The notes beneath the pieces are model-generated. The model was not told where the DNA came from. It saw only the letters and a list, made by a program, of their open reading frames with translations, and did not search any database. DNA of 64,000 nucleotides from Durusdinium trenchii (lineage: Eukaryota; Sar; Dinophyceae; Suessiales; Symbiodiniaceae), in assembly GCA_963970005.1 (NCBI GenBank), contig CAXAMN010008347.1:124001-188000 (forward strand). Reading direction: 5' to 3'. Shown one piece after another: positions 36,466 to 45,920 of this stretch (positions are counted from its first letter, which is position 1; each line of letters starts with the position of its first letter). The translations under genes were made by a program, and so were the position numbers.

Positions 36466-36569
36466 CGGGAGGGGGTTCGGGGGAGGGCGCAGCGCCTCCC
36501 CCGTAACGCAAACTGTATGGACAGCATGTTTCAAAAGCAGCGGCGGCAGCAGAAGGATAAAGGGATGTA

Positions 36570-36936
36570 GCAGGAGAACCAAAGGACCAGAGGACCCAGG
36601 GACCAGGGGATCAGAGGACCACAGGACTAGAGGACCAGAAGAGCAGAGGACCAAAGGATAACAAGAGGACCAGAGGACCAAAAGGACCAAGGGACCAGGG
36701 GACCAAGGGACCAGAGGACCAAAGGACCAGCGGGCAAAGGACCAGAGGACCAAGGGACCAGGCGACCAGAGGACCAAAGGACCAAGGGACCAGAGGACCA
36801 AAGGACCAGAGGACCAAGGGACCAGCGGGCAAATGACCAGAGGACCAACGGACCAGGGGACCAGAGGGCCAGAGGACCAGAGGACCAAGGGACCAGGGGA
36901 CCAAGGGACCAGAGGACCAAAGGACCAGCGGGCAAA
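36570..36936. repeat. GGACCAGAGGACCAAAGG minisatellite, left part
   Basis: A higher-order array of GGACCAGAGGACCAAGGG-type units with occasional GACCAGCGGGCAAAGG. It stops exactly at ACCAGCGGGCAAA (36924-36936), where LINE B begins; the array resumes at 47546 with the same 13 bases. Confidence 0.9.
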
Positions 36937-37431
36937 CTTTTTTTGACTTTGTGGCGCACTCGACCGCGGTCAAGAAGCGGGGCAAATCAGACGCAAAGGT
37001 CTGGCTCTTCTAAGGAGCTCATGCACCGTGGTGCTCTTCAAGTTAAAAAAAGGAGTGAGAAAAAGCGCTATTGCTGCTCACTCATGTTGAATTCAACTTC
37101 AAGCCAAGGCCATCGGCCATGGAAGGAGCGTGGCCTACGCGTTCATCAAAAGAGGAAAACAGCTGGTCGCCACCATAAAAAGAGGGTCAATCCAGCAGAG
37201 TATGCCTGCCAACACTCTGTGGGAATGCATGCATCAAAACGTCCAAGAAACAGCATCCTGGTCGGAAAAAGGAGGAAGGACCATCAAAACTTCCGGGAGG
37301 ATGCAAACACGAAGTAGGCTTTTCAAGCCTGACCATCATAAAGCAGGTGTGCCTCTCTCACTGGGGCGGCTGTCATCTCAGAAGGCGAGTTGCATCTGAG
37401 GAGGGCGGCAGCCAGCGCAGCAGGCAGCATG

Positions 37432-39912
37432 CTATTGCAACCAGGCGGCCAGTCCTTCATGGAGTGGCTGCTCATCTGCAGTAAACAAGGTGCTCCGTGG
37501 TGCAAGGTGCTCTTCATGATATGCCAGCGCCACACGATAGTTCAGCTCCACGTGGCATTTGTGGTCCAGGTCAGTGGGTCCATCCGGTCCCCAAAAGACA
37601 ATTTTGGTTCCACACCTATAGCATGGGAGCTGTGAGACACAAAACTTACTGAGGCGGTAGGCAGGCAGCGTGAAGATGTCCTGCCACAGGGTGGTATGCT
37701 TCAACCTCAAATGCCGGGTCAAGGTCTCATAGTTGAAGATCACCTTACCACAGACTGCACAGTGCACACGGAAGTATACCTCAAGCTCTCGTGGTAGGTG
37801 ATCCATGTGATCTGCAGGATTCCAATCCAATTGCTTCAGGTGTTGAGCCAAGGTGGATACCCGTTGATCATGACCAAGAACAGGAAACCTTGGAAGCACC
37901 TTGGTGTGGGCATCAACCTTAATCAACCACAGGAAGGTCCAGTGCTGACGCAATACCCCATCATCAGGGAGAAGTCGAGCTTCGGCATCATCATCAAGTA
38001 GGAACCAGCCAGCCTCAGTGCGGCCAACGGCCTGCATGTGTCCACATCTGTCCCCTCCAATGTGCACCACTCCTGCAATGACCTGGTACTCAATCAAATC
38101 AACACGGAGGGTGTTGTCGGGTTGGATGGGAAGGAGAATCGTCCCTAGAACATCCAGGTGCCAGACTTGCTTGCATGGTTGACCTGAGTGGTCCAGGGCA
38201 TAGCGGTCAACATGTACTCCAATGATGCGACTGTCCGTTTGAAATGAAGTGCTCATACCACGATATGTTTGCCAGCTATCAATGAGCTCCTGAACATGTA
38301 CGTGCTTGCACGTTGGATCACTTGTCGACAAGGTGGGAGGCGTCCATTTTGCACCGCTATCGGAGATTTGAACGATCCCCTCTCGTTCGAGGCGGCTATG
38401 CCAAGAGACTCCGATGCTTTTTGGCTTCATCCAGTGAAGAAAGGCCTGGGTGAACTCGTGGACGTCCTGCTGTCGACCCTGCCGCCAATCTTGAAGGAAT
38501 GGCTGAAAGGTCTTGAATGAATCGAGATTCACCCAGAGAGATTCCTGACTGCACAGGTCCACGTAGGCATCTTCACCAACCCCAAAGTCACTCCACATGC
38601 CATCTGCCAGATGTAGAATGGCCCACCCCATGGAAAGCGTGGTAGCATTCTGGTAGCAGGTGTTCCCGCTGTTGTGTAACCGCAAGGCTAGTAGGAGCCC
38701 CGTCATCTCTTCTTGGGGTAGCGGTCGGCGGAGTTCTTGCTTGGCCAGAGAACTGGCAAGTGGGTTCTCCCGCATTTGATGCGGTCTGAGCCTGGCCTGA
38801 ATCAGGAGCCAGAGGGCTGATCCCGAGAGCAACTGGAGGAGTTCCCAAAGCCTCTGATGTCTCATACTGACTTGGATCAACCAGGGACATACCTGGGATG
38901 CTTCCATGTTCTCTCCCATGGCCTTGAGGGACTTGAAGCGGATGATCTGGTCCTGCTGCGTCGAGATCTCCACGAGCTCTTCGATCTGAGATTGCATTTT
39001 TACCATAGGAATTGGTGGTCGATCTGTCATCTTGAGTCGTCGATCTTTGGGACACCACATCAGGTAAGGCCATGCACCAGCGGATGTCAGCATGGAGGAG
39101 GCAGTTGCTTCCTTCCACAGCTCGCTGTTGCTCGTTGCTTGGGCCAGGTGACCAAAGCGTTCGGAGAGGAGTTGGATGAGCTGTTGCCATAGAACGTGCT
39201 TCAACGAGCTGGAGGCGTTCTGAGTCTCGACCTCCTTCTTCCATTTCTGCGTCCTCTGAATCAGGTGCCCCAGGACACCCTTTTGTGAGGCTTGCAGGAA
39301 GATGATGAACTGGTCCTGTTGAGCTGCTTTTGAAGTTGCCCGTAAGAGGTCTCTGATGTCTCCTCTTCGCGGGTGTGTTGTCTCTTCCGTCTCATGTTGG
39401 GATTTTCGAAGATGACTCCCAGCGCGTCCCCCATCTGACCCATCATGTCGTCCTGGTTGATGTGATAGCTGCCCATCAGAGGCAAGGAGAAAGGCCAGAT
39501 TGGTCGCAACTGGGCACCAGTCTACCACATCACTTGAGCGCAAACAGTATTGGCAGCAATCCAGGTATGGGCTGCCAGTCAGAGCTGCCAGGTGTGATGC
39601 TGAGTCAATCCATTGTGTGTGGTAGGAGGTCAAGTGAGCATCCATATCTTCCAGCTCACACGGGATGTGGCAGAGTGCACAAGTCGTACTGAGGCGCTGA
39701 CGCCAAGTGGGACTCTGCCAAAAGTACAAAGCACTATCTCGAAGGGCCTTGTTCTTGGTTACCTCAGTGTCATCCGCTGTGAGCGTGACTGGTGGTGTCG
39801 AAGGTTTGGATTTGGACTGTACCGCAAGGAAAAGTGGGTCAACAGGAAGAAGCGCGTAGTGCATGATGGCCACTTGGGTATAGACAATGCATTTGTGTCC
39901 CTTTCGAGTCAC
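37432..39912 (-). CDS. LINE B polyprotein, C-terminal part: zinc finger and USP-like domain
   Basis: The frame is open for 826 codons from a non-ATG codon; its true start is in the upstream, frame-shifted part. A C2H2 finger (CALCHIPCELEDMDAHLTSYH) is near residue 85. The USP-like domain has Cys419 (NSGNTCYQNA), RQQDVHEFTQAFL near 485, His625 (DRCGHMQAV) and Asp640-642 (WFLLDDDAEA), matching the Cys box, QQD.HEF segment, His box and acidic residue of peptidase C19. Another C2H2 motif (CAVCGKVIFNYETLTRHLRL) and CYRCG follow before the stop. The likely role is a deubiquitinase or ubiquitin-binding module acting in the element's life cycle; that is inference. Confidence 0.75.
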   Translation of the reverse strand: MTRKGHKCIVYTQVAIMHYALLPVDPLFLAVQSKSKPSTPPVTLTADDTEVTKNKALRDSALYFWQSPTWRQRLSTTCALCHIPCELEDMDAHLTSYHTQWIDSASHLAALTGSPYLDCCQYCLRSSDVVDWCPVATNLAFLLASDGQLSHQPGRHDGSDGGRAGSHLRKSQHETEETTHPRRGDIRDLLRATSKAAQQDQFIIFLQASQKGVLGHLIQRTQKWKKEVETQNASSSLKHVLWQQLIQLLSERFGHLAQATSNSELWKEATASSMLTSAGAWPYLMWCPKDRRLKMTDRPPIPMVKMQSQIEELVEISTQQDQIIRFKSLKAMGENMEASQVCPWLIQVSMRHQRLWELLQLLSGSALWLLIQARLRPHQMRENPLASSLAKQELRRPLPQEEMTGLLLALRLHNSGNTCYQNATTLSMGWAILHLADGMWSDFGVGEDAYVDLCSQESLWVNLDSFKTFQPFLQDWRQGRQQDVHEFTQAFLHWMKPKSIGVSWHSRLEREGIVQISDSGAKWTPPTLSTSDPTCKHVHVQELIDSWQTYRGMSTSFQTDSRIIGVHVDRYALDHSGQPCKQVWHLDVLGTILLPIQPDNTLRVDLIEYQVIAGVVHIGGDRCGHMQAVGRTEAGWFLLDDDAEARLLPDDGVLRQHWTFLWLIKVDAHTKVLPRFPVLGHDQRVSTLAQHLKQLDWNPADHMDHLPRELEVYFRVHCAVCGKVIFNYETLTRHLRLKHTTLWQDIFTLPAYRLSKFCVSQLPCYRCGTKIVFWGPDGPTDLDHKCHVELNYRVALAYHEEHLAPRSTLFTADEQPLHEGLAAWLQ

Positions 39913-40868
39913 CGTGGAACCACAGCGGCACGGTCTTCCTGAGGCGGCCGCTTCATTCTGGTAGCGGTTGTCCAGTCAAGCAGGTGTTTGTGGTCCTGAA
40001 GGAGGTGCTGAAAGATGGCACCAGGTCTTCTGGTTTGGCGTCCACAAAGAACACAGCTCGCCTTCAAGGCCATCAGGAAGTCGTTTCTTGCCAGGATCTG
40101 TTCCACTTCATGGTTGCGGACCAGTTCCCTCAGTGCTGGCCAGGTGTATGGAACATGGTCCCCAACTGGTCTCGAAGGATTGAACGACTTGCAACTGCCA
40201 GATTCAATATGAATGCGGAGCCCGTAGTGGTGGCGGAGTACTTGATGGCAATGGCTGCAAGTGGCCGTCCCATCTGCAGAATCATGTCCTGGATGGAATT
40301 CAAATGAGCGCTTGACCAATGATGGCGTGGTTTTTCTCCTTTTGAGAACTTCAGGAATGGCATGTTCATCGTCAGGAGCAGGATGATGAAGAGCAATGGG
40401 AACACCTGTTTCAAGCTCATGAGTATATTTTCCAGCATCCACCATTGTTTTGAGGATTGCCAATTGTCTCACAGCATGGCAGGGATGAGCCTTGGGGCGA
40501 TTGATTCCACACGCCAAGCATGCTTTCGTCCCCCTGAGGTGATGAATGATGATGGCTTCCTGGAATTTCCCTTCCGACCATTGTTGGTGGTGCATGAGGT
40601 TCAAGTGCTTCAAGAGTTCAGTGCCAGAAGCAAAATGCCTAAAGCACAAGAGACAGTTCTCTCGAATGAGTTTGGCAAGGTCCTCCTTCTCCAGCAGGGC
40701 TACCCATGCTTGGGTACGAGCATGTTCACGAAGGGCAGGCATATCTGCCGGTGGTACCTGCAGTGATCGGTCAGGGCAGAAATGCGGGCAGTGACCACGG
40801 GTGATGTGTTTGACAAGGCCTCCCCATGTGGAGTGCTTGAGATCACAGTGTGCACATTGTGGCCTCTA
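39909..40868 (-). CDS. LINE B polyprotein, zinc-finger linker (shifted frame)
   Basis: This frame picks up where the reverse-transcriptase frame stops. It starts with a C2H2 finger encoded just upstream of the ATG at 40742 (CAHCDLKHSTWGGLVKHITR) and continues with CLLCFRHFASGTELLKHLNL, CSHCHQVLRHHYGLRIHI and CVLCGRQTRRPGAIFQHLLQ. It ends at a TGA at 39909-39911, where the next frame takes over. The four fingers probably bind nucleic acid. The frame changes at both ends indicate indels rather than separate genes. Confidence 0.65.
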
Positions 40869-42228
40869 CTGGTGCATCAGGTTCACGTTGGCTAGGGTCA
40901 GCAAACACCTTCATCAGTCTCTGTTCAATGGATGCAACTGGAAGGTATTGCAAGAAGTCATCAGCCGCAAGGCCTGTTTGGAGGTGTCGAAGTCGATCAA
41001 GGGCTCGGCTCCAACTGTCCTGCAAGTAAACTTTAGGGGCACAGATCCCCAATCTTCGATACAGGTCTTCTGTAGTCTCATGCGTGATATGTGCAGGGGA
41101 TTTGCCAACTCTTCGAAGATCCTGACACATCCTTCCATGGAGTTGATCAAGGCCGGCCTTGGTGAGCCCTGTGCATTGGAGAGCATGGCAGTAACTGGAT
41201 CTAATGCACGTCGTCCAAAGTTGTGCCTTGTTGGCATGGCTGAAGCCGTGATGCCCTTGAAACCAGTATTTGAGTCGACCATATGCTGCACGTCCAATCT
41301 GAAGTCTATGGATCAGAGTGGCTTGTTCAAAGGCAAAGAACGAAAGGCGTGCACAGGGAACAATTTGTACGTATTGAGTATGGGTCTTCCTCGGTATGGC
41401 TAACCACCGACATCCACGAAACCAATGCACATGTCTCTTGAGAATTTGTTTTGCTTTGAGCCCCGTCAGCCTGAGGAGAACGACTGTCTTCTCAAGTGAA
41501 ATCTCCATACCCATGGTAACCAACATGTCAAGGAGGTGGCCAATCAGAGTCAAAGCATCTTGCAAGGCAAATTCACTGTCAATTTTCCAACGCAAAAGAA
41601 GGTCGTCCGCATAGGTGAGCAGATGTTCAATCATCCACTGTCTGTAGACCTCAGGGTCACCTGACAAGTGTTGGGTACCAAACTCATGCATGAGGTACAT
41701 CAAAAATGCGGTCCACTGCAGTGGTGAAGCTTTGCAGCCTTGCCTGACTCCACAGGTAGTGGGGATGGCGTGATGATGACCTCGATGATGGACATGGTAT
41801 TTGGCCTGATCCAGCCAATGCAGAAATAGCTCTGTGATCTCTGGTGGGCAGTGACTCAAATGAAGACCTTTCCTCAAAGCAGAACGTGAAAGACGATCAA
41901 AGGCCTGCTTCATGTCGAGAGAGAAAAGAAGGCCCCCACAAAGTCCCGGACGTTGTGATCCTGCCAGTGTTGTCCAAGGACCAGCTGTAGCTTCCATACA
42001 GAGTGAACGTATGGTGGCACAAAAATCAAAAGCAATGTAAAGAGCCTCCTGAACTCCACGATGAGGAAGATAGGCCAGGATAGGCCACCTGCAGAGAATT
42101 GGAAGCATATGAGGTCTAGCTTTGGTGACCAGGGCTCCCAAGACTGCCTTGCCAACGCCACAAGTGAGCGCAATGGGACGTAGACGGTGATCGAACAGAG
42201 CGCTTGGCCAAAAGGGCCAAATGTGCAT
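40843..42228 (-). CDS. LINE B reverse transcriptase (shifted frame)
   Basis: The open part is 461 codons. The reverse transcriptase motifs are intact: RPIALTCGVGKAVLG, Asp105 in FSLDMKQAFD, GVRQGCKASPLQW, Asp208-209 in LLTYADDLLLR, and GMEISLEKTVVLL. The beginning of the domain lies in the previous frame (42116-44569), with the shift falling between about 42190 and 42215. It ends with a TGA at 40843, directly beside the shifted zinc-finger frame. Catalytic residues are present, but a continuous product would need the frames rejoined, so this copy is probably inactive. Confidence 0.75.
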   Translation of the reverse strand: MHIWPFWPSALFDHRLRPIALTCGVGKAVLGALVTKARPHMLPILCRWPILAYLPHRGVQEALYIAFDFCATIRSLCMEATAGPWTTLAGSQRPGLCGGLLFSLDMKQAFDRLSRSALRKGLHLSHCPPEITELFLHWLDQAKYHVHHRGHHHAIPTTCGVRQGCKASPLQWTAFLMYLMHEFGTQHLSGDPEVYRQWMIEHLLTYADDLLLRWKIDSEFALQDALTLIGHLLDMLVTMGMEISLEKTVVLLRLTGLKAKQILKRHVHWFRGCRWLAIPRKTHTQYVQIVPCARLSFFAFEQATLIHRLQIGRAAYGRLKYWFQGHHGFSHANKAQLWTTCIRSSYCHALQCTGLTKAGLDQLHGRMCQDLRRVGKSPAHITHETTEDLYRRLGICAPKVYLQDSWSRALDRLRHLQTGLAADDFLQYLPVASIEQRLMKVFADPSQREPDAPVEATMCTL

Positions 42229-44569
42229 CCTTCCAGCTACCAGGAATCATTGGTTTTTGGGACCATTGCTCATGAAGGAGTGGTACAATCCAATTTGCAA
42301 TGGGCTGAGAAAGCGCCTTCAGGAGGACCGAGGGAATGGAGTTCGGTGCCACTGCCTTGAAGGCATCGAATTTACGTAATTGTTTGGCCACATCTTGTAC
42401 TGTAAGTGGGAAGGCAGAGTATTCGAGAGGCTGAATCTCTGAGGTGGAGGCTGTAAAGATCGCCGTGAAGTGATCCGTCAGAATCTTGATCTCATCCTCT
42501 GGAGAGTAGAGTCCGCCTATGGGTGACCGGAATCGAATCATCCGTTTTGTCTGCTTGGGTGCCAATGTTCGAATGGCCTCGTACAAGCCCCGGGCATCGT
42601 GTCTGCGAGCTGCCATCGTGGCCTGTTGAGTGACATGGAGAAGTTTCTCTTTCTTCTTCGCATGTCCCAAATGACGAAGTTCTCGCGTCAGTTTCTGGTG
42701 TTGAGCTGAGTGAAACCAGGCCTGCACCAGTGTTCTGAGGTCCATGGACGGGAGGTTCTTCAGGTAGAAGAGGTGCTTCCACTTCCTGGCCACAAGTGAG
42801 CGAGGTTGCTGCTGTGTCCACAGTGGTGATGGGGGAGGGACGGATGCTGCAAAACTCTTCCTGCACAGTTGAAGTAACTTCGGTATAGGTGCCTCAACAT
42901 CCAACGTACTGGAAGAGGTGAGAATATTGGTGGCCTTCTTCTCAAAGGCGTGCCAGGCATCCGTTTGCTCTTGAAAGGCCTGCCAAACATGTTGGACTGT
43001 CTGTTTGGAGATGACGCCTTTGCCGTGCTGATGCTGAAAGTACCAGGCTTTCCATCCCAAGGGAAAAGAGCATACCAGTGGATAGTGATCAGGGTAGGTC
43101 CTACCCTGAATGAGCGGAAAGTGTGAGAGTCTGAAGGCCTGTTTGGCAGCATGATCAGCTTGTGGGCGGCGCATCAGGATGTAGTCAATGTGGGAGGTTG
43201 CAGTCGGGCCCACAAAGGAAGGCGTTCTGTCATTGGACCTCAATGAACACAATGACCATCTCTGTACCAAATCTGTAAACTCAGGCGTGGGAGTACACGA
43301 GGAGGAGGTGTGTAGGGTGGAGTTGAAATCTCCAGCAACTATCAACACATTCCTGAAAGGTGCCCTGCAAATCAGCTGATCCAGTTCTTGCCAGAACAGA
43401 GTTCGAAATTTGCTGGGGTTCTCTCGTTCCTTTGTAACATTGGTGGTGTACTGGTAACAGTTCACTACATCCACATTGCCGGAGCCCAAGTGACACCTGA
43501 TGTGCTGCAGGCGTCCAGGTCGAGGTGAGGCATAGCTGACATCCTGGATCTGGCAGAAGTTCTTGTTGACCAAGGTGAGAAGACCACCTTTCTGTCCTGA
43601 GGAGTCCGCCAATGGAAATGCAGCAAAGCCATATGTCTCCCAGGGTTCCTCCAATGACCAAGAGGTGCCCTGTAATAGGGCCAAGTCAAATGGTTGAATG
43701 TAGATCCAGTTAAGCAGTTCAATGTACGTTGCACTATTCATGGATTGACAATTCCAACAAAACAGGGTTGCCCGTTTCCCCTGTTTCTTCCTCTTCGAGG
43801 TTGCATGCCCTGCAGCAGGTTTCTGTGTGGTGCATGAAGAGGTCAGCTGCCGATGATCTTGCAGTGAGGTATGCAACTTACCTCTATAGACCACAAAGCC
43901 GTTGAGCGCCAGTCGACGCATTGCTCTCTTGAAACTGCGCTTGACAGGTGGATGGTGTGCCCCGTGGGGCGCTTCAAGGGGCCCTAGTCCAGGTTCTTTG
44001 GGGTGTGACTTGGCGGGGACAAATTTACTTTCAACCCCTTCAGAGTGCACCCTGGAATGCACTCTACCCTCACCTTTAGCTCCCACAAACATCTCTGAAG
44101 ACAGAGCGAGCGGCCAGGAGCTCCCGGAATTGGGACCGGGCAGTGCACTTCGTCTCGTAGGTCCTGTTGCTATGGTAGCCGTCAGGCCAGGGTGCTGGGA
44201 GAGGTAGTGGTCGTTCAGGAGCCACAGGAGCAACAGCAGGAGCAGCGGGAGCCGGGACTCCACAAGATCCGCAACCCGGGCCATACGCCATAGCAGGAGC
44301 ACAAATCCGTCGAGTGCGAGCTCTGAGCACTGAAAGGCTTGTGCAATGCTGCTGCCCAGAAAAGCTGCTCCGGTGTAGTGTGCAGAAAATGGCACAGTAG
44401 CGGAAACCCCACCTTCAATAGTAGAGCCACGCTTCCCATGCCCAGTGCAAACCCCATAATAGGGTGGTAAGCCCACCAATTTGTCTTGTACCGCAACAAT
44501 AGCACATCCTTGAGCTTGAGCGTATGATTTTCGACATGTATGGTCTTTCTGCGTCGGACTCGGGCCCAA
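42116..44569 (-). CDS. LINE B endonuclease and start of reverse transcriptase
   Basis: The ORF is 817 codons. The first 150 residues include a leucine-rich segment (LPLLLLLLLWLL) and little else. An APE-type endonuclease fold runs from about 275 to 520: LFCWNCQSMNSATYIELLNW, GGLLTLVNKN, VVNCYQYT, Asp414 in VAGDFNSTL, HIDYILMR and YPDHYPLV. The glutamate expected in the LQETxW motif is Gly301 here (LLQGTSW), so metal binding may be impaired. The N-terminal reverse-transcriptase region (FDAFKAVAPNSIPSVLLKAL, then KDAHLALLAKR) follows before the frame is lost near 42200. Confidence 0.7.
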   Translation of the reverse strand: MGPSPTQKDHTCRKSYAQAQGCAIVAVQDKLVGLPPYYGVCTGHGKRGSTIEGGVSATVPFSAHYTGAAFLGSSIAQAFQCSELALDGFVLLLWRMARVADLVESRLPLLLLLLLWLLNDHYLSQHPGLTATIATGPTRRSALPGPNSGSSWPLALSSEMFVGAKGEGRVHSRVHSEGVESKFVPAKSHPKEPGLGPLEAPHGAHHPPVKRSFKRAMRRLALNGFVVYRGKLHTSLQDHRQLTSSCTTQKPAAGHATSKRKKQGKRATLFCWNCQSMNSATYIELLNWIYIQPFDLALLQGTSWSLEEPWETYGFAAFPLADSSGQKGGLLTLVNKNFCQIQDVSYASPRPGRLQHIRCHLGSGNVDVVNCYQYTTNVTKERENPSKFRTLFWQELDQLICRAPFRNVLIVAGDFNSTLHTSSSCTPTPEFTDLVQRWSLCSLRSNDRTPSFVGPTATSHIDYILMRRPQADHAAKQAFRLSHFPLIQGRTYPDHYPLVCSFPLGWKAWYFQHQHGKGVISKQTVQHVWQAFQEQTDAWHAFEKKATNILTSSSTLDVEAPIPKLLQLCRKSFAASVPPPSPLWTQQQPRSLVARKWKHLFYLKNLPSMDLRTLVQAWFHSAQHQKLTRELRHLGHAKKKEKLLHVTQQATMAARRHDARGLYEAIRTLAPKQTKRMIRFRSPIGGLYSPEDEIKILTDHFTAIFTASTSEIQPLEYSAFPLTVQDVAKQLRKFDAFKAVAPNSIPSVLLKALSQPIANWIVPLLHEQWSQKPMIPGSWKDAHLALLAKRSVRSPSTSHCAHLWRWQGSLGSPGHQS

Positions 44570-44735
44570 GTTTCCGCAGCGCCCTTGCAGAAGGCCGTCA
44601 GCATACTACAGGAGGCTAAAAGGGTACAAGTTGATTTGGCAGTCTTCAAGATCACCTTCCAATCTCGCACTTGTAGATCTGTTTCGTCTTGCAGCAAGGT
44701 AGCACCTAGCAGAATTCTGCAGCTTTCGCGCAAGA

Positions 44736-45920
44736 TCACGGGCCTGTAGGGATGCCAAATTGCATTGTAGATGTTTCTGAGCTGCTGAATTGCTGGGTTT
44801 CCGGAAAGCTTATATCGTTGATCTTTGCATCTCTGGCGCCTTGCTCCAATTGGCGGAGCACTTCGCGGCGGCGTTCTAGGGCAACTAGACAGATTTCCGC
44901 AGAGACAGTCTGGATTTGCATTGCAGTTGCAGGTCCAAACAGGTGTTCTTCGCGCGCCATGAAATCTGCCAGTACCATTGCCAGTCCCGCTGCTCCTGCT
45001 TGAAAAACCGCGAGTGCTAACTCCGCCATTACTTCCCGGATTTTCTCGGTCTCTTTCTCTTCATCTGCTCGAATGGACTCAACCTGCTTTCTGATGTCTT
45101 CTGCTGTCTTCTTTGAGTAGACTCCTGGCACGTCATCAATTGTCACCATGTTCACATCATGGTCAACAGGCACAGAATGCCCGTTATCAACATAGATGTG
45201 CATCTCTGGCCTCCTGTTTCTAGGTCCAAATTGTTGACATCCATCAGACCTGTGCATTTTCACCGGCAGATCAAGGAGCACCAGGATGACCATGAGGATG
45301 TTGACATTCGGTATTGACTGGTCATTGACAAACCGTGACACAGCAACTTCCAACTGTTGCGGCTTGATGACAACACCGGCTGGTAGACACTTGAAGACAT
45401 CTCTGAAATACCAGAGGTGCTGAGCATGCACCCATTTGTCGTTTCCAGAATCAGTAATGAGCCAGTAGCCCTGTCTTCTCGGATGTTTCCTCCAAACTCG
45501 CACATACTCATTGCCGTAGACTGCCAAACATCCGCAGCGCAAGTCCAATGATGTGCCAAATGCCAGTTGAAACCTCTCACTGAGTCTGCTTTTCAGCATA
45601 CCCCTCTTGAATGTCGTTGATTTGTGGTCAAGGTCAAATTCCACGGAGTGTTGCCAGGAAATTGCAAGAGAATCAACAACACAGGAAGAGGAATCTTGTA
45701 CACGCAAATCATCCAAAATGGATGAAGTGTGTGTTGTCTGGCATGGACAATGTGCCACATCAATCTCAAAATCGTTGTCCATGTATCGCACAACTCGCTT
45801 CTCAAGCAATGGTTGTGTCTCAGCATGATAAGCTCCAATTTCGTCTCCAGATGAGGCTTGCTTCGGTGTGCCGGCCATGTCTAGGCTCTGTGTTGGCGAA
45901 TTATGCATAACCCGGCCCAC
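44736..45920 (-). CDS. LINE B ORFx, unknown protein with coiled coil
   Basis: The ORF is 394 codons and overlaps the end of the preceding ORF by 20 bases in a different frame. It contains RQGYWLITDSGNDKWVHAQH in the middle and a helical, charged region (TAEDIRKQVESIRADEEKET, then KIREVMAELALAVFQAGAAG) near residues 270-320. No domain is recognised. It lies within the boundaries of LINE B, so it is treated as an element protein; it could be a second structural or RNA-binding product expressed by frameshifting or re-initiation. Confidence 0.6.
   Translation of the reverse strand: MGRVMHNSPTQSLDMAGTPKQASSGDEIGAYHAETQPLLEKRVVRYMDNDFEIDVAHCPCQTTHTSSILDDLRVQDSSSCVVDSLAISWQHSVEFDLDHKSTTFKRGMLKSRLSERFQLAFGTSLDLRCGCLAVYGNEYVRVWRKHPRRQGYWLITDSGNDKWVHAQHLWYFRDVFKCLPAGVVIKPQQLEVAVSRFVNDQSIPNVNILMVILVLLDLPVKMHRSDGCQQFGPRNRRPEMHIYVDNGHSVPVDHDVNMVTIDDVPGVYSKKTAEDIRKQVESIRADEEKETEKIREVMAELALAVFQAGAAGLAMVLADFMAREEHLFGPATAMQIQTVSAEICLVALERRREVLRQLEQGARDAKINDISFPETQQFSSSETSTMQFGIPTGP

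Noticed and set aside
36457..36985. Repetitive VLWSSGPLVPWSLGPL-like frames on the minus strand
   Set aside because: They arise from the GGACCAGAGGACCAAAGG minisatellite and appear in all three frames; the same happens at 47390-47787.
36943..37635. Plus-strand frames of up to 124 codons
   Set aside because: They lie in the 3' untranslated region and C-terminal coding part of LINE B on the opposite strand and have no independent support.
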